Assembly (NCBI GenBank): GCA_003024175.1 | Contig: MDYQ01000088.1 | Location: 35,688 to 99,687 of the forward strand | Direction of reading: 5' to 3' | From: Planoprotostelium fungivorum | Taxonomy: Eukaryota; Evosea; Variosea; Cavosteliida; Cavosteliaceae | DNA: 64,000 bases | In this document: positions 34,228 through 45,143 of the stretch, piece by piece | Position numbering within the stretch: the stretch's first letter is position 1 | Layout of the letters: every line of letters begins with the position of its first letter | Notes under the pieces: generated by a model | What the model was told of the DNA's origin: nothing | The model's database searches: none | What the model saw: only the letters and a program-made list of their open reading frames with translations | Translations under genes and position numbers: made by a program

Positions 34228-37009
34228 TGTTCGAATAGATGACCGTCTTACTCCTGCTCTGCTTCTCCGGAACCGTTCCCGGCTTATACTGTGCGGCCGG
34301 GTGGTTCACCACCTCCTGTGGCAACTTGGCGATATTGCCCGACGCCTGCATCATCCCCTTCAGGTCATAGAAGGTGGCTTCATCATCTCCCGTGATGAGT
34401 GTCGTCGCCACACCAGACAGACCGGCTCTTCCTGTTCGACCGATACGGTGAGTGTAGTCTTCGATGTTCTTCGCCATGTCAAAGTTGATGACGTGTGTGA
34501 CCCCCTTCACATCTAAACCTCTTCCTGCCACGTCGGTGGCCACAAGCAGCTGGTACCTCTTGTTTCTGAAACCTGAAGACGAGTCAGCTACCTCTTAAAA
34601 GGTCTCGTCTACCGTCGATGGCTGCCTCTCTCTGCTGCTGGTTCTTTCCTGAATGCAAGGCGACGGCCTTCAGGTTGAGCTGCTGGTCGACCTTCCTGCA
34701 GATGGTGTCACACATTCCCTTCTTGTTCGTGAAGATGATGATGGGAGGTGGTGGTCCCTCTTGTAACAGCTGCATCAGCTTCTTCAGCTTGCTCTCTTCA
34801 CTCGTCCAGATCATGTTCTGCTCGATGCGATCCACCGCCTTGCCCACCTGTACCCCGTTACATCCATCTACAACGCGCCATTCACCTCTCCGATGATGAC
34901 GTAAGCAGGCCTCCTCAGGTACTTCCTTGCCAGCCTCTCTACACCGGGAGGCATGGTGGCAGAGTACATGGTCGTGATTCGAAACCTTCCCCTCTGGTTC
35001 TCTTGTTTAGAAGCCTCCGTCTCGTCTTCCGATTTGAGATGAGTAGAAGGCATGACGTCTAAGATGCCGTTGACCTGTCGGTTGTCGGTGTGGGAGGAAA
35101 AAAAAGGGACCCACTTGAGGCTCGAAACCGAGATCGATCATGCGATCGGCTTCATCGAGGACGACGTACATGCATTGGTTGAGGACTAGATATCTCGATT
35201 GGATGCAATCTAAGAGTCTTCCGGGTGTAGCGATGACGACCTGATGATGTCATGATGGACATGCGATGGTCGTGTGATCACCTCGCAACCTCTTCTGAGC
35301 TGGAAAGCTTGTTCTTCGATGGAGAGACCTCCGATCACACCCACTGAACGGATTCCACAGAAGAGAGCAAACTTTTGCACCTGCATGCGTTAGACGATGC
35401 ACGAGATGATGCATGAGTCGTGAAGAGGTCTCAGAATGGCTCACCTCGATCTCGATCTGCTGGGCCAATTCTCTCGTGGGAGCCATGATGACAGCGTAAG
35501 GACCATCTTGTTGGTTGTCTTCGTTGAGAGGTGGAAGGTTCAATATGAAATCCAACATGGGAATGACAAAGGCAGCTGTCTTTCCAGATCCTACGTCACA
35601 TCAGTCTCTCTACCATATACAAAATATAGATAGAGAATATATTCTATAGAAATCGACCGAGTATGATCGTACGCTATTGTAGATGAACGAGTTCTCACCC
35701 GTCTCTGCGATGCCCATGACATCCCTTCCTTGCAGACCAATTGGAATAGCTTGCCTCTGAATGGGAGTGGGATCTGTGTATCCCACCTTCTCCACGGCAT
35801 CGAGGACTTTCTGATTCACGTTGGCCTCGGTCCAATAACGAATGGGTTTCGGAATATTTCCTCCTGTTCACTGTCAATTGTCTCCTTCTACTTTTAGATT
35901 CACCTCGAGTGCTGATGTTGAACTCCTCGCGGAAAATTCTCCAGTCTCGATCGTTCATGTCGTCCACCTTCTTGTTTCTCCACTCTTCTGGTACTTCTTG
36001 CGACTTATCTTTCGCCCTCTCGGCAATCTTACCCTGTTCGTCACTTGAGTCGAGACACTTGTCATCACCTCTCACCTTCTCATCAGAGATCTGTGATGCC
36101 TTGTCGATACCGGCGATAAATCCTCTGCCAAATTGAGGTTTGATCTCGTAGCGGCTGTTGTACAAGTCTTTTGATGTGTCTTCTCCGGCATCCCAGTCGA
36201 AGACAAATTTGAACTTGTCACTGGGTCTCATGGCCTTCTTCTTTTCGGTCTGTTGTTGTCAGTCGATCGAACTCTCTTGTGTATCTTCACCTTTTGACCG
36301 AGGTACTGTTTTCTGATTTCGTCTTGCTGCTTCTTGTCTTCTTCCTCTTGTTTTCTTCCCTCTCTGTTCTGAGTTCTCTCCTTACTCTCTTTTTCTTTGT
36401 CTCTGTTATCTCTGTTGTCTCGGTTATCTCGGTTGTCTCTGTTATCTCTGTTGTCTCTTCCATCTCTGGGACCTCTTCGATTGTCTCTGCCATCTCTGCC
36501 ATCTCTGCCGTCTCTGCTATCTCGATCGTCTTTGTTGTCTTTTTTATCTTTCACATCGCGCATTTGATCGTGTCTGGCGGCCTGGGAGAAGTATCAGAAA
36601 GGATGTCACCTGCATCGTCTGCGACGTTTGAGTCTGACAGAACGAGAGAGTAGACTCACTTCATTCGCCCTAGACATCAGCTTCTTCTCCTCCTCCAATC
36701 GTGCCCTCTTCTCCTCAGCTTCTCTCGCCCTTCTCTCTAGCGCTAGTTTTTCTCTTTCTTGCTTTGATATGAAGAGGGGTTTGTTCTTGGCAGCCTGTAG
36801 AATGTTATGTTAATCACTCCAAATGGCAACCCAAATCTCACCTCTTCTTCTTGTCTCTTTTTTATGAGCTCTTCTACATCCATCGCCGTCTTCTTTTGTG
36901 TATGAGCTGAGATACATTCAGACTCCTAGCTGATTAAACGCTTGATATCACCTCCATCTCCGTTGGATAGCTCATCATCCCTCTCCTTTCTCTTTCTATC
37001 TTCATTCAT
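34223..37009 (-). CDS. DDX23: Spliceosomal DEAD-box helicase DDX23/Prp28
   Basis: U5-snRNP helicase that displaces U1 from the 5' splice site. The start (37007-37009) gives [16 protein letters not shown], then [13 protein letters not shown] and [20 protein letters not shown], the Prp28 signature. A repeat region of [10 protein letters not shown] / DNRDNRDN units follows (36400-36540). It continues [20 protein letters not shown] and [12 protein letters not shown]. The helicase core motifs are [30 protein letters not shown] (split by an intron), [94 protein letters not shown] and [10 protein letters not shown]. It ends KTVIYSNK. All catalytic motifs are intact. Confidence 0.95.
36395..36540. 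repeat. Coding triplet-multiple repeat in DDX23
   Basis: Tandem 9-nt units encode repeating Arg-Asp-Asn and Asp-Gly-Arg triplets in the N-terminal arm, replacing the RS-type domain of other DDX23 proteins. Confidence 0.75.
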
Positions 37010-37219
37010 CTGGTCGATTATTGTGACGATGCCAGCTCACAAACAACAGAGAAATATTCTCCGAATCTTCCTCCATCAACTTCAAATATTTAATATTCTA
37101 TCTCACTTCTGGTTGAACGAGGACACCAAGAGCCTGTGTTAATACCTTTTGTGTATATCTGTATATTGAGTATGTACAAGCCGCAGATATAATTACAACA
37201 GATGTACATATCATGTGTC

Positions 37220-37225
37220 TTTATT
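37220..37225 (-). terminator. Poly(A) signal of the PPxY gene
   Basis: Minus-strand AATAAA one nt beyond the TGA stop. Confidence 0.55.
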
Positions 37226-37226
37226 C

Positions 37227-38102
37227 TCAGTTGATGATGTTGTAGAACGAGATGATCAAGTGAGCGTCCGGTCGCTTGTTCCACTTCTTTCTTCGGCTTT
37301 CTTTTCGCCGATTTCGTTCGTTTGTATGACTGAGTCAGTCAGATGACGTGTCTTTGTTCACGTCAGACTCACGCGGATGGTGATGGTGGATTGTCCATCT
37401 CGATCTGAGCAACCAGGCCTTTCGATCGTAACACCTACCACCTTTCATCATCCTGGACCATCATCTTTGAACCTTCACCTCTGTGTTAGCTGCAGCTATC
37501 GCCTCTTCTAGATGTTCTTGGGCAGTGTTTACGGCGAGTTCTTTCACCTGCACATTCCATCACCACAATGATGCAAACAGACAGGCGTCCACCTTTCCAC
37601 CGATGGGTGAAGCGGCCAGTCCAAGTATGGGTATCATCTGCAAGACACTGATAGTACCGATGGCTGCATCTTTCCCCGCACTCTTCTTCACAGAATGATT
37701 GATCCCCTTCATCAACACGATCCATTCTTCCTCTTTCAGATGAAATGATTGCAATTGAACTCTGGGGTATAGCTATAGGGACGTGTCAGATCAGTTCTCG
37801 TCATAAAGAGGATCATCACCCTGTTGAAACCCTTGTGGATGTCTCCCGATTTCTTCTGACGCAGACAGAAGAGAGGTTGAGAGGAGATATATTCTCTGCT
37901 GTCGCCATCTTCGATTATCTGAACGTTTCTCAGTAATCGAGGGATGTGCATTACTCACGTTGATGGATGGGTTTTGCGGAGGATACAGCTCATCGTACGT
38001 GGGAGGGTGAGACACTTCTATGTCTGTCGTCTTCAGGTCAGTCTCATCCATGGAGGGGGCCGAAGGCTTCGGAGCTACGTAAGGCGTCTCATTTACAGTC
38101 AT
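37227..38102 (-). CDS. PPxY-motif protein with glycine-zipper-like hydrophobic segment, unknown
   Basis: Not recognised. The ATG (38100-38102) gives MTVNETPYVAPKPSAPSMDE. Next come a WW-domain ligand motif, HPPTYDELYPP, and exons reading IIEDGDSREYISSQPLFCLR, KSGDIHKGFNR and HLKEEEWIVLMKGINHSVKK. A hydrophobic Gly/Ala/Ile-rich stretch follows (AIGTISVLQMIPILGLAASP, IGGKVDACLFASLW), then a helix (VKELAVNTAQEHLEEAIAAA). The C-terminal exon is very basic (ERNRRKESRRKKWNKRPD) and ends HLIISFYNIIN, stop 37227-37229, with AATAAA one nt later. Six exons join in phase. The PPxY suggests recognition by NEDD4-type ligases or WW adaptors; the hydrophobic part may insert in or bind membrane. Confidence 0.62.
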
Positions 38103-38458
38103 GCGTGTTGTTGGTTGTGTCTTGACCTTGCGTGAATGTATAGAGTAACCAGTCCCGGATATTTTCAATGTAGAGAATGGTGTCGTGCTTTCTGGCCATT
38201 CCAGGAATGCACCAATAGCACCACCGCACGAACCCGATGTCTGTCATCTGACATCCGTTCGATCACAAAGAATACAGCATCATCGCACATCACATCGCCT
38301 GGAAAGTCATCGAATTCAATGCATCGATCAGAGTAAAGAATCACATAGTAACATAGGCTCAACAGCACGTGTGACGATTGCTCACATGACAACGTATGAG
38401 CTGAGGCCTCTGATGATTATCATGTTCATTCACAGTCACGAAGAGGCAGTGAAAAAAG
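38103..38458. other. Intergenic, 356 bp, nothing supported
   Basis: Lies between the 5' end of the PPxY gene and the 3' end of the RasGEF gene, both on the minus strand. Open frames here are short and unlike proteins. Confidence 0.4.
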
Positions 38459-41400
38459 TTAGGCGACTTTATCAGCACCACGAGGCTCTCTTGTGAGTGA
38501 CATATCATACAATTCAGACGAGAAGAGCTTCTCCTCCCTCGCAGGTAAAAACTTGATGTGATTCTCTATCTCTGGGTGCTTCGCAAATCGATACACCGAC
38601 GATCTGAATCGATCGATCTCCGTGATGACCCTGCATCATCATCATCGTCGGCTCTCTCTCGCTTGAACTCACCTGTAGACGAGTATCCTCTTTGTCATGT
38701 TGATGAGTTTGTGTTCTCCGATGTAATCGGGATTCCCGTCATCGGTGAAGGTGAGATCGGACAGGTGAACCCCGATGAACGGGATTCCGGGGGGTAAGGC
38801 AGTTCGGAGCGCCGATCTGTACTTCTGAAACGAAGCTTCCGAGCTCATCTTGGCTTCTAATCTCGCCAGTGTCTAAAAATCAAGTCAGTCACATCATCGA
38901 TGATGATCATGATCATGATCACGATCATGTTGATGATGATCACGACTCACGTCTTGTGATTTCTTGGGTAAGAGTGCTTTCGTAAACTTGAGACGAGTGA
39001 CCGCAGAATTATTGAAACCACCGAGAAANTACTTCTGAAACGAAGCTTCCGAGCTCATCTTGGCTTCTAATCTCGCCAGTGTCTAAAAATCAAGTCAGTC
39101 ACATCATCGATGATGATCACGATCGTCATGATCATCACGACTCACGTCTTGTGATTTCTTGGGTAAGAGTGCTTTCGTAAACTTGAGACGAGTGACCGCA
39201 GAATTATTGAAACCACCGAGAAACGCCATCAGAGTGGAGAAATTGTTCATCTCGTCGAGGTACTGCGTCACACGTGAGCCAAAGGGTAAACCTGCCTACT
39301 TCACCTCCGCAATCTTGATCAGCCTGGAGAATCGGTGGGCCCTGACTTTCACGGTGAAGGGTCGGATGACCTCAATCGCCACCCAATTCGACACCGCGTT
39401 GATCCTCTCGATGTGTCGAATGACATTCGGCGCCAGATCCTGGTTCTTGCTCCAATTCTGGTTCAACAGTTCGGACGGCTGATGTCTGTTTCAATCGAAC
39501 GTATGACAAGAGTGAGTCACCATGATATCGGCAAAGTAGGGTGAATCGGTGAGGCAAAATTGTCGCGCCGTTTCTTCTTCGTTTGAATCGTAAAATGTCT
39601 TCTCTTCTTCTCGGACGGAGAGGGCCAGGGAGGAACGAGAGGACTGGGAGAGTCAGGGACGGAGATGGTGAAAACTCACTGAAGTTTCGCTGTTCGCGGG
39701 ATTATCGGGTTGGTATCGCAGAGTGCTCGGCGCGGTATTCAGTCGAAGCGTCTTGTTGGCACACGTCTGCTCTCGTTCAACAATAAGATACAATCAAAAT
39801 AAAACGGAATAAAACACAATCAAATCAGATGAAGAAAAGACGCCTCACCCTTTGAAGCACGACATTTCTGAGTGAAATGGATAGATTCGACAGAGAGGGA
39901 GGGATCGTATCACAGAATCGAATGACAATCTGCGTCGTCTCGAAATCGAAATCCTGAGGGTGATTCTCCATCCACGCCTTCAGGGCGGCTCCCACTCTCA
40001 ACTGTGTCGGTATGACAATCCTAGCGGTGTACTCTTTCTTCTTCTCTTCCGAGAGTTCGGAAGGAATGGGGACATTGTACCTACACCACACGTCAATCTC
40101 AGGCGTTCCATTTCTCCCTCTCACCTCTCTAACAACTTGGCCAGCATGATCTGCGGTGTCGTGAAAGAGGCTAAGGTCATCAAGGCCGCTTTCATAAACT
40201 CTGGTTGTGGATTCGTGTACGATGTCATCTGCTGGACGACCATGTTCAGTGTGCCGGCAGAGAGGACGGCGAGCTCGCTGTTTCCCTCGTATTGTGCCGT
40301 CTGTGGAGACACGATTTCTTCCCAGATGTTCACATCGTTACGCGTCGATGTCTTCTCTGTTTGTAGTGTGAGGAGGTGGCTGGTTGTAGACGATCACTTC
40401 ACCTTGATTTTCGCTCTGGTCGATCTTGAGAGAGATGGCTGAATTGTGTGGAATGCACTGTGACGCCAGCGATTTGTGTTTGTCAATCTCTGCATCTGCT
40501 CATCGTTAAGACATCCACTCGCGAGAAGACAAAGACATCGAACACGGGCGAGTGAACAACTGACCTGGACTGAGCCTCCTCAGATTGTACTCGTTCTCCT
40601 TCTTCGGTGCGATGCCGAAAGCGAGCCAGATCGACATCATGCACTTGTGAAGGGGGACGGAGTAATCGATCATGAGATTCTTCTGTTTGTTTTGGTAGAA
40701 CACGATCAGTGGTTGGGGGGCACGCTGTACGATCATTTCCTGTTCGAATGAGAATGCTTCCACGGTGACGTAATGATGACGTAAGTGTGACGTAATATGA
40801 CGTGTCACACCTGTGCGGCACACGACCATACAGTCTTTTCACCTAAAAGAGCGCTTCCTATAGGTATACTCATTTGGTACTGGTGTCCATCCGGAAACAG
40901 TTCTGAAGAGTGTCAGCCGTTGGATTCGTGTCCACCATTCACCTGGAAAATCTTTCTTGCACAGAGACAAGAGATCGTCTATGGTGACGTCGCAGGCCAG
41001 ATTGAGGCTCAATTTCGTCTCGTCGAAAAACTCGATGGAAACTCCGCGAGATCTCGCTCTCAGCTCCAGCGTCAGAACCTGCCCCGTTCAACACCATCGT
41101 TCGCGTCGCACGTTCAACATATACACTCACGTTGTCTTTCGTCTGCAGGGCATAATGAGATATCGGGTCGTTATCGTTCAACCAGGATATTGAAGAGTCT
41201 TCGTCTTCGATGGGAAGGTGCAGCCCCCATTCAAATAGCCCGACCGATCTCAATTCGGCAGAATGTTTCTCGGTCGATGTTTTTTCGGCTTGTACGGTGG
41301 CCACCTGAGAGGGTCAGCTCGGTCTTGACTTCTCTTCACCTTGATCAGTTGCATGAGAACGTTGTAGACGGTCTGACGCAGGTTGCAGTTGAGATTGTAC

Positions 41401-43142
41401 TCGCTCGTTTTGTAACGAACGACGATCTGAAGGTCCACCTCTGGAGGTTGTGGATTTCTCCTGAATCTCAATTTCTACATTTCCCCGTCAAAATTCAAAT
41501 TTCAAAAAACGGGCGAAAATGTCACCTTGCCGTAGTGTGATTGATATTTAGACATGAATTCCAGCTCGTCTAACGTTTCATCTTCTCCATCAAAGGAGAG
41601 ACCATAGTGAGAGATCTCGTCTGGCGTGATAGAGGATTGCAGCTTGCGTAGAGGTTGGATCATAACCGACCAGACGGCCGTGGCTTCGTCTACAACTCGC
41701 TTCGACGAAGTCTGCTGCTCGGTGACGAGTTGGATCATGTGGCTAGAGTGCTTCACCATGCGAAGCTCTAACGTCTATTTATGTCAGTGTCTCTTCTATA
41801 TTCTTCTGCGTTATCTGTCGTCTCTTCTAATTGGTTGTCGTCTCTTCTTCACGATTCGATGTTTCTCCCGTTGAAATAGTCTCCCGAAAAAATAAATCAC
41901 CTTTAAATGTTCTCTGTAATGTAACACGGCCCGGTCATTATCCAGCATGAGGTCACCCGAGAAGAGATAAGGAACGTCTTTCTTCTCCTCTTTCAGATGG
42001 GGTGTAGTGTTTCCATAAGCCTTCTTCAAGATGATGCTCAGCAGCTGCCCCACTGATGAAGTGCCAAATATACTCAGGCGGTGCAGTTTCTCCTTCACCG
42101 TGTCGTCCACCACCACCACCATCACCTCTGTGATTCCAAAGCCGTTTTCGACTGCTAGGCTTAACGTGGAGACTCTGACCTGGAACTCACCCATCGTCAC
42201 GCTGGCTCGATCTTTCATCCTGCCGATCTCCACCGTTCTCCTCTCAGATCTGTGCGCCATCCTCTTGTTCCATCCTGTTTCACCATCAGCACACACGATC
42301 GCGATGGAATGTGTCCGTGATGGAGATGGAATCAGAGTCCGAACGCATCGACTCACCTGAGTCAGAATCTCTTGGAGAAGCCAAAGGACTGGGTGTGTTC
42401 GATGGGGAGGGTGAGTTGGTTGACACTTGTAATGGAGACAATGGTGTCTTCAATTCTTCTTCACTCTTCTTGTGTGTGGGTGATAGAGGGCTCCTCATGG
42501 CCAGTGGGATGTTGATCTTCTCCTTCAATGCACTAATGTTGACACCCGATATCACTGGCGGCTTCTTCGGCAGTGGCTTCTCCCTCTGCGTATCTGAAGA
42601 AGAAGATGAGCGAGCGAGGACCGCTGCGGCCTTGGGTGGGCTCGATAAGATGGAAGATGAGCTGCTGGCTAGACTTCCAGCCGATTGACTTGTGGGAGGA
42701 GGGTGATGCAGTGTGGGTGAGTTGGATGGAAGGGCCGGTATGGCCGGACGAAAGGGAATCGGTTGTCGATGGGCGCCGAACGCTCGATTGGTTATGACGG
42801 CGACATCGTGTGACCTGATAGACATGAGCTACAGAGAGAATAGATCGAGTTGACTCACGACCACTTGGAGACGTGAATCTCTGTGCTACATGTGCTGCAG
42901 AGATTTTGGCTGCATTCCTGGCAGCGAAGAGTGGCTTCTGCTTCATCGCACTTTTCACAATCTAAACGACTGAGTGTTGTCCTTCTGAGAGGCGAGCTCT
43001 CGATCTGAGGTGAAGGCTCCACTGGAGGGAGAGAGGAGCTATCGAAAGATCCAGAACTTGTGAGAAAACTGCCACGTGGTGGTCGAGGAGGACGTGCTGG
43101 CCTCGGCGGTGGGACACCATTAGTCGTGCGGTTAGCATCCAT
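38459..43142 (-). CDS. B-box / ubiquitin-fold repeat / RasGEF giant protein
   Basis: The start (43140-43142) gives MDANRTTNGVPPPRPARPPR, Pro-rich. A B-box-type zinc finger follows (CEKCDEAEATLRCQECSQNL, CSTCSTEIH), then Ser/Pro linkers. Several ubiquitin-fold modules like talin F0/F1 or RA domains come next: HRLSIFGTSSVGQLLSIILK, VWSVMIQPLRKLQSSI plus SHYGLSFDGEDETLDELEFM, VGLFEWGLHLPIEDEDSSIS, VSIEFFDETKLSLNLACDVT and MIDYSVPLHKCMMSIWLAFG. The RasGEF N-terminal motif reads GTLNMVVQQMTSYTN, FMKAALMTLASFTTPQIMLA and RVGAALKAWMENHPQDFDF. The catalytic Cdc25 domain has ARQFCLTDSPYFADIMPSEL, AVSNWVAIEVI, MAFLGGFNNSAVTRLKFTKA, PPGIPFIGVHLSDLTFTDDG and ends LYDMSLTREPRGADKVA. It activates Ras or Rap by GDP release. 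One exon is present twice around the N at 39029. Estimated 1,300 residues. Confidence 0.83.
38820..39223. repeat. Near-identical duplication flanking an N (RasGEF exon)
   Basis: 38820-39028 and 39030-39223 are the same segment, carrying a RasGEF exon and its flanking intron. They differ mainly by a 15-nt change in the GATCATGATCACGATCATG-rich intron. A single N (39029) separates them, so this is most simply an unmerged assembly overlap or two alleles. Confidence 0.9.
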
Positions 43143-43833
43143 TAGACAGTACGATATCTGTCCGTTTGAATCGCTGACGACCCTGGGTGTTTATATCCTC
43201 TATATGACCTCAGATGGAGGTGTCAGAAGCGAAAGAAATGAACCTCTCTTCCCTTCCTCCCTGATGATCGGCTCCTGTCTCCGTTTCGGATCAAAAACTA
43301 TTTTTCCATTTCTACAACATATGCTGACATTGCTCACGTCTAAAGGACAAGAACAACCGGTCGTCCGGTCTCTGTCGATGGTCTGCCATGCCATGATGAT
43401 CTCGACCATGTGCGATGAATAGGATGAAGCTGGGTGAGCTTGTGAGAGTTTGACTTTCGCGTTTACTTTCGCAATTTTCAGTTAACCGGGCATCACACAA
43501 TTTTTGGCANAGGTGTCAGAAGCGAAAGAAATGAACCTCTCTTCCCTTCCTCCCTGATGATCGGCTCCTGTCTCCGTTTCAGATCAAAAACTATTTTTCC
43601 ATTTCTACAACATATGCTGACATTGCTCACGTCTAAAGGACAAGACGGTCATCCGGTCTCTGTCGGTAGTCTATCATGCCATGATGATCTTGACCATATG
43701 TGTTGAATCGGATGAAGCTAGGTGAGCTTGTGAGAGTTTGACTTTCGCGTTTACTTTCGCAATTTTCAGTTAACCGGGCATCTCACAAATTTTTGGCAAC
43801 TGTGTCATTCTTCGCGCGTCGCGTGCAATCAAC
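43143..43833. promoter_or_regulatory. Divergent promoter region, RasGEF and sterol desaturase, with duplication
   Basis: 691 bp between outward-facing starts. Two copies of a roughly 290-bp segment (43218-43509 and 43511-43798) flank an N at 43510. They differ by about ten substitutions and a short indel. The real promoter is probably about 400 bp, with one copy. Confidence 0.5.
43218..43798. repeat. Diverged duplication flanking an N (promoter of SC5D)
   Basis: Both copies start AGGTGTCAGAAGCGAAAG and end near TTTTTGGCA. Differences include CGG/CAG, a missing four-base stretch in copy two (AGAACAACCGGTC against AGACGGTC) and several transitions, i.e. roughly 3-4 percent divergence. Confidence 0.85.
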
Positions 43834-44838
43834 ATGGACTCCGTAATCACATTGCTAGACCCATATGTCTTCGACCCTATGTACGAGAGAGTGGGCCTTC
43901 CTCAGCCCTTTGTCAGCCACGACCATTGGGTTCGACAATTGATTAGTACATATCTCATCCTCTTTGTCGGTGCCTATCTCATGTACTTCACCGGAGCTGG
44001 TTTCAGCTGGTACTTCTTCTTCGATAAGAACCTACGCAAGGATAAGAGATGGTTAAAGAATCAAGAACTACTGGTGACTCACGTTCGGTCAAACAAGGTT
44101 TCACTGAACGACTCGTAGGAGATGGGTTATTCTGCGAGGGCAATGCCCGTGATGGCCATTCCAATGTCTCTCATCTTCTTGGCGGAGATAAGAGGATACA
44201 GTCAGCTGCATGAGAACCCCATACATGGTGTGTCCGGCTGGATGGGTGTCGCCGCTCAGGTAAACCTTTCCATCAGACGACACACTGATCGTCACAGATC
44301 TTAGCTTTCTTGGCGTTCACAGACATGTTGATCTATTTCATCCACAGAGGACTCCATCTGCCCTGGTTGTACGTGAGATTCCACAAGCCACACCACAAGT
44401 GGATCGTCACCAGCCCATTCTCTTCTCATGCATTCCACCCCCTCGATGGATTTGCTCAGTGAGTCTCCTCTTATCACTCTCATGTGTATCTGATGCCATG
44501 ACAGAGCCCTGCCGTACCACATCTACGTCTTTATGTTTCCAATGAACAAATGGGTCTATCTCAGTTTGTTCGTTCTCGTCAACTACTGGACGATATCCAT
44601 TCACGATGGCCTCGGTGTCTACAGTGGAGAGGTGAATCATCTCATGCATTATCACCACGTCGCTGATGATCGAAAGGTTCTGAATGGATCCGATCATCAC
44701 GTCATCCATCACAGACAATTCAACTATAACTACGGTCAATACTTTACTCTGTGGGATAAGCTATTGGGAACACACAGGAAGCCAACACCGAAGAACTTAT
44801 TTGCGGCTGAGCCTCCTCGTGGTGTCAAGGAAGAATAA
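43834..44838 (+). CDS. SC5D: C-5 sterol desaturase (ERG3/SC5D)
   Basis: Introduces the C5(6) double bond in sterol synthesis; an ER membrane di-iron enzyme. It starts [20 protein letters not shown], aligning with the yeast/animal N-terminus. Membrane segments include [40 protein letters not shown] and [17 protein letters not shown]. The three histidine clusters are all present: HRGLH, HKPHH ([20 protein letters not shown]) and SDHHVIHH. The segments [33 protein letters not shown] and [20 protein letters not shown] are diagnostic. Five exons, about 290 residues, complete. The TAA lies inside AATAAA. Confidence 0.96.
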
Positions 44839-44839
44839 A
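44834..44839 (+). terminator. Poly(A) signal overlapping the stop codon
   Basis: AATAAA contains the TAA stop (44836-44838) of SC5D. Confidence 0.6.
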
Positions 44840-45143
44840 CGTTCTACTCTGTATTCAATCTCGCTCTTTGTGTTCATCCATTGAGCAGGTACTGTACTCT
44901 ACGTGGATCGTATGTGGCAGGATCCACAGCCGAAAGGAAAGAAGAAGATTACGCATAGTTGTATCGTTGATATAGGACCGTTGTGCTTGCAGTAAGCTTC
45001 ACGAAATCGACTTGCAGCTTCTCCTATTGGTGCTATGATTCATCTTCATATTTATTTGGAGCGAAATCAAGGGCCGACTATTCTCCACTTTTTCTTGGGC
45101 CATCGGGTCGTCTCAAACATTCGCATCAGATCAGGTGACAGAC
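44839..45143. other. Intergenic, 305 bp, nothing supported
   Basis: Between the SC5D stop and the KTI12 start on the same strand. No open frame or element of note. Confidence 0.4.

Noticed and set aside
36279-36653. Plus-strand hydrophobic frame ([20 protein letters not shown] type)
   Set aside because: Antisense of the Arg/Asp repeat and Lys/Glu helix of DDX23. It looks like membrane segments only because of base composition.
38885-38945. GATCATGATCACGATCATG palindromic tract as a regulatory site
   Set aside because: It lies inside a RasGEF intron, is a simple repeat, and differs between the two assembled copies.
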